Assembly (NCBI GenBank): GCA_947623455.1
Contig: OX392538.1
Span: forward strand, 23,125,001 to 23,189,000
From: Mimachlamys varia
Taxonomy: Eukaryota > Mollusca > Bivalvia > Pectinida > Pectinidae
DNA length: 64,000 bases
Direction: 5' to 3'
Shown here: positions 56,730 through 64,000 of the stretch, piece by piece
Numbering within the stretch: the first letter of the stretch is position 1
Layout: every line of letters begins with the position of its first letter
Notes under the pieces: model-generated
What the model was told of the DNA's origin: nothing
Seen by the model: the letters and a program-made list of their open reading frames with translations, nothing else
The model's database searches: none
Made by a program: the position numbers and the translations under genes

Positions 56730-56870
56730 GTGACACTTCATGCGACAAGACCTCGCGATATGTCAGTTATCGTACTCGAGGGGCAGAGCTAACTTATCTC
56801 GCGATTGAGAGGTAGCGCCGCCCCTTTCGCACAATAACTGACATACTGTATATTGCTGGGTTCCTATGAT
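56730..56870. repeat. Imperfect inverted repeat, MITE-like
   Basis: ATGTCAGTTAT at about 56760 is inverted at about 56833 (ATAACTGACAT). GAGGGGCAGAGC and GCCGCCCCTTTC also pair. CTCGCGAT words occur twice. Probably a small foldback element. Confidence 0.5.
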
Positions 56871-57190
56871 TTAACCAATACTATCGACAATGGATAGCAT
56901 TCGTTAGAAGAAAAAAGAGCAAAGATTGAAAGTCAACTCATTATGTATTGTTTCCTCTGAAGTTCCGTGTAGGACTGCATGATGGCGCAAAATAATCACA
57001 TTTTGATATCACTGATTATATACACCCATTGACCGTACACCACACACGCCTAGCCTGCATATAGAATTTCGGATGAAATCATCAAATGTTTCTAAATTAA
57101 TGAAAGAAAGTTAAGCATGCGTCCCAAAAAGGTGTATGTCACACCAGAAATCCAGCAGGATATCCTTTGATAAACATGGACCGTGTTCAG

Positions 57191-57221
57191 ACCACGGACT
57201 TGGATTATACAAGTCCGTGGT
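57191..57221. repeat. Hairpin with ACCACGGACTT arms (1)
   Basis: 11-bp perfect arms, ACCACGGACTT (57191-57201) and AAGTCCGTGGT (57211-57221), around a 9-base loop. Confidence 0.9.
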
Positions 57222-57397
57222 TCAGACATTTTAAAAAAAAAAAATATTAAATGTATTGTAGAATAAAAGGAAAATGAGTGAGATGATGTTACCTTTCACA
57301 GGCACAAACACAGAAATGGAAATAAATACAACTTATATTATTTTGAGAAAAGGTTATGCATAGATTTTATGTGCAATGACACCCCCTCCCGTGTTTT

Positions 57398-57437
57398 ACC
57401 ACGGACTTAGATTAGATTTGCTATCTAAGTCCGTGGT
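57398..57437. repeat. Hairpin with ACCACGGACTTAGAT arms (2)
   Basis: 15-bp perfect arms at 57398-57412 and 57423-57437 around a 10-base loop. The arm contains the same 11-mer as the hairpin 200 bp to the left and the single copy at 53510. Confidence 0.92.
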
Positions 57438-57581
57438 TTTACTGACAAGAATTGAAGTTTTCGCTTTAACCACCACTGATTTACATGGAATGAAACATAT
57501 TTTGTGAAAACCTGAAGCCTGAATTACGTACAAAAATAGGGAGATAATTACTAGTTCGTTTTAATGAATATTTCATTTACA

Positions 57582-58882
57582 CAGAGACGTATAAAGTCAG
57601 AGATTGGCAACTCGCGTAGATCTCGCAATTTCTCGCATGAGCCAATCGTTCTGAGATTTGTCGCGATATAGGGCTGCGGTCCGCGTGTAGTGGATACTGA
57701 AGACGAGTTTAAGGACAGATCTCAAAAAATAAACATGCGATAAACAAGTCCATCTGATTAATAAAATAAATGTATATGAACTTTTCACAATCCATTGGGA
57801 TCGTTATTAGTGTAAAGTAAGGGTGAATAACTTGTGTGAAAATGTAAATTATATTTTTTACCTGTAAGAGTTTGGACAATTGGCAGTTGGCAGGGTGTGT
57901 AAATATGTCGTGAACTTTGCCTAGAATAGTTATACTAATTAGTCAGTACTGAACGATCCCTTGCGACTTTTTGTCCCTACCCACACCTTCCTCCCTTTGT
58001 TCGGCTTCCGTAAGATCTCCACACAGGTAAGTCATCTGCACACCTGTGATGACCCCCGCGGCTCTCCAACCCCACAGGGTTATTTTTGTGTCCCAGTATA
58101 TAATTAGCGTTGAAATGACAACTAGCAAATAGGCGAAGTGAATAAAAGTATCATTTGGATGCTCATATAAAAGTTAAACATTGTTAAATCACATGTGTGT
58201 TTTTTTAAATATGTTTTTAATGTTATAGTTCACCCTATATTCATTTAGATTCTATTTCAAATCGATATATGAGAAGGGATAATATGTGAAAAAATGGAAT
58301 TTCATTCATGAATAGATTTAAATTTGAACGTCTAGAAAAAAGGAGTTTAACGACAGCTTCGCCTGTTTTTGTTTTTGTAATATGATTTCCTCATTTTGAA
58401 ATACTGGTACATTCTCAGATCAATTAAGCAATTTTGCAGTTATTTCCCGAAGCTGAACCAAAGAAGACTGATATAAAACATATTATAAAATACAAATCAC
58501 CAAACAGATTTAAAATTGAATGTTTAGAAAAAAGGAGTTTAAAGAAAATTCTTGCTCACTTTCTTTATACAGTAAACCACGGTAAATTTTCACATTTTAA
58601 CTGCATTATTTTATGTAGTTAATTGAAAAACAGCAAATAATAACAATAATATATTAATCAAAATATGTTGAAATAGATCTTCTAGGAAAAATCCAAGCAT
58701 AGAATATATATTTTTTTTATTTTGATAACATAATTTACAATGCCGCCTATGGCAGCCTTAATTTTTGCATTTCGGAACGATATCATAGACCGTAGCAATG
58801 AAATTGATGGATTCCGCATAGTCCGCCCGACACGCGGTAAGAGGAAGGGAGAGTTGCCAATCTCTGGCTTTATACGTCTCTG
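57582..58882. repeat. 32-bp inverted repeat 1.2 kb apart
   Basis: CAGAGACGTATAAAGTCAGA followed by GATTGGCAACTC (57582-57613) is inverted at 58851-58882 with one mismatch. Sequence outside and inside the arms does not match, so they may be ends of an element or two insertions. The interval contains no recognised transposase. Confidence 0.75.
57946..58026 (+). other. Possible plus-strand exon
   Basis: A weak acceptor (ATTAGTCAG) and a strong donor, CCACACAG|GTAAGT, bracket 81 bp, open as LNDPLRLFVPTHTFLPLFGF then RKISTQ. No family was recognised. The minus-strand frame over the same DNA (58128-57943) ends with GVGRDKKSQGIVQY. Neither is convincing alone. Confidence 0.2.
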
Positions 58883-58889
58883 ATTTACA

Positions 58890-59990
58890 ACACGAAAATA
58901 ACCACTGTGATACAAACATCCTCCAAGTAATGCAAAATTTGTCCACATTTTGAATTGAATATAAATACTCACTGTGAAACCTGGTTATAAGTACACACAA
59001 TAGTCAATTTTCCGTATAAAGTCGGGAACTAACTACAGTGTACACAGTTCAAGTTTAAAAATACCACAAAACAAGTTAATTGCTTGATACATGAGTGATA
59101 GGTGTCACTTATAACACGTGTGAAGTTTGCTTGCGGTCATTCAGACTTACAAGGGTCCGATTACGTAATGTAATGGACACTAACTTGAGATTTAAATTAT
59201 GTATAATCGAATTTCACTCTGGAATGATTGGACTGATGATATGTTAAACGTTATAAATATCACAGAGTATTACGACATATGATAGTGTATAGCACCAAAT
59301 ACGTCTCTGATAGCACTTAACAATAATTGTGGGTACGTTAGGATTTTGAATGGCCAATATCTAACTCTGAATAGGTATTACAAGTCATTAAATTAACTGC
59401 AATACTTCATTTTGTATTTTGATCAATTTTACAAGTTTGGGTGCTTAGCCCCCCCCCCCCTTTCCCACGAAAAAAAAGTATAGGTCGATAACCAATTCTC
59501 GTGCCCCTGTGCTTTGTAGTAGACTAGTTGTCGGTCAAACTAGGTCACAGCTCGCTTCACGAACACATGCTTGTACAAAAGAACCCCCGACGTTCTGGTT
59601 CACTAGACTAAATTATCCAGCGCTTAAACTCTGGACACTGTTAAAAATTTGGTCCACATTTATCTACAATATTCAATACTGTTTTTTTTTTTGTAAATAC
59701 TAAAAAGGTGAGTGTCGAATTTGAGGAACATAAAAAGCGGTAAAGCTAACAATTCTTTGGCAACTTAGACACCTGTTAGCTGCTGAGCTCCCGGTTTTAG
59801 GTCAAAAGGTCACCACCGACGGAACGATTTAAACCCTCTTGCATAATATGGACTAGCATTTTCTGTCACGTTGGACCAAGTATTCAGTAAAGTAGGGTTG
59901 AATGCATGTCTGCAAGTTTTGGTACAGGTATAACCCCATCAACATTAAAGGCTTCCTTTAGTGATTTGGAGACCAGAGATTTTGTTGCGT
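58890..59990. other. Unassigned stretch
   Basis: No supported exon or repeat. A 12-base C-run lies at 59449-59460. Confidence 0.4.
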
Positions 59991-59999
59991 TTTAATCAA

Positions 60000-60140
60000 A
60001 CATCATGTAAAAATCGCAATGGTAACAGCGCCATCTGTAGGGTCATCGAAAACAGCCGAGTCTCCCGTGGATTGATGCATACTGCAGTTAGCTTACCAAA
60101 AGCCATAGGCTGCTGAAATACAACTGTATTTCACACAAAG
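60000..60140 (+). other. Candidate non-coding first exon
   Basis: GC-richer sequence (GCGCCATCTGTAGGGTCATC, AGCCGAGTCTCCC) ends at a near-perfect donor CACACAAAG|GTAAGTAATT at 60140. No ATG-initiated frame of note. It could be the untranslated first exon of a plus-strand gene continuing to the right. Confidence 0.3.
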
Positions 60141-60689
60141 GTAAGTAATTATTTGTTTATTTAGTCTACGTAACGTTAAGTGCAAGTATTTATCAACGAC
60201 TATATATATAGGCCCTTTTGATATCTAAACAATAAGAAAAGATAAATTGACCGACGCCGCCTGGTCGCGGACTTCACTGACATTTCTATAACACCAAGGT
60301 TTTTGAAATACTTATTATATATATATATTAAAGCCAGCAGATTGTCTGTGATTACCAAACGAAAGTCCAAATTCTCCTGAATTTATTGGAAATAATTTGC
60401 ACTATACCTATACACTATTTTAACGGTGCTTTGTATATTGAAATAATTCACGAAGCTATATAATATATCTATAAAAAAGTCGTTTAAAAAACGTCAGGAT
60501 ATCGTACCGCAAGTTAGGTGATCAAGAGCGATTCTCTGGCACTGTCTAGATAGATCCGTTTGGTTTTTACAGGTTGAAAATACACTCCAGTCAAAAATTG
60601 CCCTCAAAAACTGTCCCCAAAAAATCAAAAAACAAATAACGGATTTATATTAAAATTGTGACGCGTGTGTCGAAATACATATCTTAATT

Positions 60690-60910
60690 TAGGTTATACA
60701 TGTGTGTGGGCACGGCCAAAGGAAGGGACATTCCTTGTATATTTATGTGCACGCGTGTGAAATTGATGGTGCGCGCCCTTACAAAAGTACAACAATAGTT
60801 GCGTCCCTTTTGAGGAACTATTTAAAAAGGAAACCACGGAAGCTTGTCGGCCCGGAGGAGCGCGTGACTTCGAGGCGGCAAGATGGAGAAATGTGAAGGT
60901 GATCAACAAA
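60690..60910 (+). promoter_or_regulatory. Possible promoter and 5' coding start
   Basis: This segment is richer in CpG than its surroundings (CACGCGTGTG, GGTGCGCGCCC, CCGGAGGAGCGCGTGAC). A CTATTTAAAAAGG box lies at about 60818 and a GGCGGCAAGATGGAG segment resembles a YY1-type initiator. The ATG at 60883 has a good context (AAGATGG) and reads MEKCEG, with a possible donor GAAG|GTGATC. This layout suits the first exon of a plus-strand gene whose body would lie further right. No downstream exons were recognised up to 64 kb. Confidence 0.35.
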
Positions 60911-62160
60911 TATAATAAGCAGAGATATGGACATAGTTATAGAACTGTGACGAGGTTCAATCGAAGCGTGAGTACCACGAGTTATGTGTGCGCGATCGCG
61001 TAACGCGGCCAAGTGACATGTGTGGCTAAGAACTGGGCCAGATGGTGCCGTACACACACAAACATGTTGATGATGGGCACTTGTTATGCTATATTGATAG
61101 GTGTTGATATTATATGTTTCGTTATATAAAGTTGTTAATTCAATCCAAAGCCGCTATTGTCACTACTCAACTCAGTTAAAGCACGGCTACCGAAGAAAAG
61201 ATCCCACAAAAAATATGAATGTACAACGTGTAATTCGTCGGCTATTAAAAAGTATTAATTATGACAATGTTCACGGCGAAAACAACACAGAATTATTATA
61301 AGTATTCATTTCTAGTATATGTGCATTATTCATCATAGCTTTATGATGAAAGCCTTAAAAAAGAACTGAAAAATTAAATGTAATAGATTCAGTTGGCATT
61401 GGGTTTTTTTCATTATTATAAATGCTATGAAAGACAAATATCAATAACACTGAATGAATATTAAGTTCTTCAGTGTAATTATCTTCAATCCTGTATTCCA
61501 GTACTGTTATAACAATTACATGATACTACATAGCCATAGACTAGTAGAGTACTAGACACATTTGGTTATATTCCAATTGAAGAAGCGCCAACATTAGTGA
61601 ACAGGTAACTATCGGTGTCGACGAAAAGGTAAAAGGTAATAAAGTTTTTATTAGCTTACTTGACAAAGTAAAAAGTAGATCAAAACAGCATGAACTACTG
61701 TTATATATAATTTGTCAGTGTTTTATCATACCTTTTAAACAAATCGAGTAATCATCAAGTTCTGAGATGTTGACTTTGTCTTATGTAGAATTTAGAATTA
61801 AAATATTTCAAGGGTCAAATTTCCTGAATATTGGTTCAATTTTTATATTTTGAAGAGATGAATAGTTGCTGCACCTTTCTTATTTCATTCTCAAGTTCCA
61901 GATATATCTTCTCTGTTTTCACTTGATACCTTTCAAACTTGTAAACCCTATGAGTGCTGAATTGTCTTTGTAACTTTTCAAGTTAATTGGAAGTATTTAC
62001 AATATTTTCATCTTTTGCCTGTTTTGGTACTTTGAGAATTTGTAGAGTATAAAGTTGTGAAGTAATAGTTAATGAGATAATTAGATTATGAAAGAGACCA
62101 TGCCTTATATGTCAACAAATAATTCACAATAATCTGTCATTAATTATGATTACTTTTTAT
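60911..62160. other. Unassigned stretch
   Basis: AT-rich with no supported exon or recognised repeat. Confidence 0.4.
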
Positions 62161-62167
62161 TTAAATG

Positions 62168-62458
62168 TACCGGTACCGTAATTTCCTGCATATTGCCTGC
62201 TGGCTCTACAATTTTTTTACATCAGAATATGTCTAGTGCGGACCATCTGGATTTTTTTTATCAAATTATTAAAAAATGGGGCCTATACGTTGCAATCTGC
62301 CAGTGCGGGTTATCTGGCATTTATTTTACAAACAAGCCTTAATTTTCATCGTGCGGGTTATCTGAAATTTATTTTACAAAAGCCTAAAAAAATGTCTTAA
62401 TTTAAATTCCGCAAGCTATACCCCGGTGCGGGTAATACGTAGGAAATGACGGTAGTTG
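62168..62458. mobile_element. MITE with ACCGTAATTTCCT ends
   Basis: TACCGTAATTTCCTGC at the left is inverted as AGGAAATGACGGTA at the right (13 of 14). Inside, GTGCGGGTTATCTG followed by ATTTATTTTACAAA is repeated in tandem, with more diverged copies on each side. No ORF. Confidence 0.75.
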
Positions 62459-62929
62459 TATGATGAAAAAAATACAGGCCAGATTCAAGCCAATATAAAC
62501 ACTTAGATGTAACGAACGTCAATTATACAGCTGGCTATTCATGTTGCTGTGACATCAATTTTTTTCTTCTTATATTTCATATAATCAATTTTTCATTATT
62601 TCAAGGGGTTTTGTGATGTACTTGCTTCACCAAGTTTACTACATTTGCTTTAATGGACCACCATCTCAGGGTTTAGATGTTTCCATACGAATAGTTCAAC
62701 AAAACCCATCGAATCTGATCACCAAGTAGGGATCTGGACCAGGAGATTTGAATGTCATCAAGAAAATGGAGGTATGAAAGTCACGCTTGGATAGATTAAG
62801 AAGATCTAAAAAGGTTTGTAGGATTGCACATACCTGGTAGTAGCTTCTTTGTCGGTATATCTCACTGCACATGGTCTTCTGTCTCAAATTTCATATGTAG
62901 ATTAGGCAATCCTATTAAATTTCAAGTCA

Positions 62930-63790
62930 TATAATACCAGTCCTTCAGATCTTGACCTTGAGGTAAAGGGTCATATAACTGCATTTTAACTGCTTAACAA
63001 TTTGGTTTGACATTATGAAGCATTATTGATCAGAATAAATCAAGGTGTCAAAAGATCAGATTTCAAGGTCATTGGATCGACGATCAAGGTTAAAAACAGG
63101 GCTGAGTGGTTAAGATGTTACAATATTCTACCACTAGCCCTCCAGCTATGGGTTGCGAGTTTGAATCCCATGTGGGGCAGTTGCTAGGTACTGACCGTAG
63201 GTCAGCGTTTTTTCTCTAGGTACTCCAGCTTTCCTCCACCTCCAAACGTGGCATGTCTTTAAATGATCCTGGCTGTTATAGATAGGACGTAAAACAAAAA
63301 TAAACCAAACCAAATTAAAATTTTCATTTGACTGCTTAACATTTTATTATCACATTATGTAGCAAACGTTAGTCAGAATAAAACTAGGTACATGTATCAA
63401 GTACTTGTATCAATCAATTAAAAGTCACCAGAAAGGTCAAGATCAAATTTTACAGCTCTGAACTGCTAAAATTTTATTATGACATTATGAAGCAGAGTTG
63501 GTAGGAATTAAATAAAGAGTTAGCTGACCAAAAAGTCAAGGTCACTGGGTCAAAGGTCAAATTTTATATTGTGACATTATGAAGCAAAGTTGTTTAGGAT
63601 TAAACAAGGATTCAACTGACCAAAAGTCAAGGTCACCAGCTCAAATTTCAAGGTCAAATTTTATAGCTCTTTACTAATAAGCATTTTGTTATGACATTGT
63701 GAAGAAAGTTTATCAGAATTAAAACAAGGAGTCAACTGACCAAAAGTCAAGGTCACAGAGTTGAAGAAGTCAGTCTCACTGATACAAAGG
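62930..63790. repeat. ~110-bp core repeats, split by a SINE
   Basis: Cores with TTTGACATTATGAAGCA-type, AGAATTAAA(T/C)AA, CTGACCAAAAGTCAAGGTCA and GTCAAATTTTATA recur from 62940 to 63790. The SINE at 63098-63314 interrupts the array. A dispersed mollusc core repeat. Confidence 0.8.
63098..63314 (+). mobile_element. tRNA-like SINE
   Basis: The plus strand starts GGGCTGAGTGGTTAAGATGT. A B-box-like GGTTGCGAGTTTGAATCCC lies about 70 bp in. The body has ACTGACCGTAGGTCAGCGTT and CCAGCTTTCCTCCACCTCC, and the tail GGCTGTTATAGATAGGACGT, then AAAACAAAAATAAACCAAACC. It is the best-preserved member of the family in the window. Confidence 0.88.
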
Positions 63791-63814
63791 TCAAGGAAAC
63801 AGTTTGTAAATTTC

Positions 63815-64000
63815 TTTTTAGCCAACCATCATCAGCTGTTTGGCTATTAAAATAAACCTGCGACTGTGGTCCGTCCATCATTGTCCTTAAACAATTTTTG
63901 TTACCGTTATAACTAGAGAAGTACTGGATGGATCTTGATGCCTTGTTGTTCTGTATTGATTTTCAGGGTGATTGCTGGCAGGAGGCCATCTTTGATTTTG
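63815..64000. repeat. Start of another core repeat
   Basis: AGCCAACCATCATCAGCTGT, then GTCCGTCCATCATTGTCCTT and CTAGAGAAGTACTGGATGGA, has the phrasing of the tandem-core elements and is cut by the window end. Confidence 0.5.

Noticed and set aside
1..64000. CRISPR arrays, operons, rRNA or intact tRNA genes
   Set aside because: The DNA is eukaryotic with spliced genes; direct repeats are satellites or mobile-element cores, and the tRNA-like sequences are SINE heads.

Overview
The window is AT-rich eukaryotic nuclear DNA with spliced genes, long introns and very dense interspersed repeats. The repeat content points to a marine mollusc, most likely a bivalve: tRNA-like SINEs, tandem-core elements ending in a GGGCCTCTTGT-type hairpin, a Penelope-like element with its GIY-YIG endonuclease upstream of the reverse transcriptase, and foldback MITEs. 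The species cannot be named from the sequence. Most open frames here are chance or repeat-derived; only a few are supported as exons by splice sites, frame and family motifs.

Left end (1-20 kb). A minus-strand gene for a secreted protein runs from a signal-peptide exon (19881-19800) across a roughly 10 kb repeat-filled intron to four exons at 9700-9407, 7197-7060, 2943-2809 and 1898-1675. All internal junctions are phase 1, and the joined frame stays open for about 290 residues. It encodes repeats of a beta-rich module with GGV-(F/L)xY, (V/I)xxAPS and GWG motifs. The first intron holds a decayed permuted Penelope-like element (12.3-10.75 kb, minus) and several copies of dispersed repeats. A 73-bp satellite (8.2-9.27 kb) fills intron 2, between the 9407-9700 and 7060-7197 exons.

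Middle (20-45 kb). This part is almost wholly repeats: three tandem-core elements with hairpin ends, a decayed gypsy-type integrase fragment (minus, about 29.7-30.2 kb), a broken ORF resembling Crypton/KCTD-type N-termini (28.9-29.3 kb), a LINE 3' end (31.9-32.3 kb), a transposon-derived exon-like ORF (40.08-40.37 kb) and several MITEs.

Caspase locus (47.9-49.9 kb, minus). Three phase-matched exons encode the second half of the caspase p20 subunit and the whole p10. The catalytic-His position of the SHG motif reads Tyr, the active-site pentapeptide is QGCTP, and the inter-subunit linker has almost no Asp for processing. This suggests a pseudocaspase. The N-terminal half of p20 was not found. 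A strong ATG exon at 50948-50853 is nearby, but its phase does not allow direct joining.

Right end (51-64 kb). It contains a 281-bp tandem repeat (three close copies plus a diverged one), a 30-bp minisatellite, long G-runs, two hairpins with the same ACCACGGACTT arm, a CpG-richer possible promoter/5' exon near 60.7-60.9 kb (plus), MITEs and a SINE.
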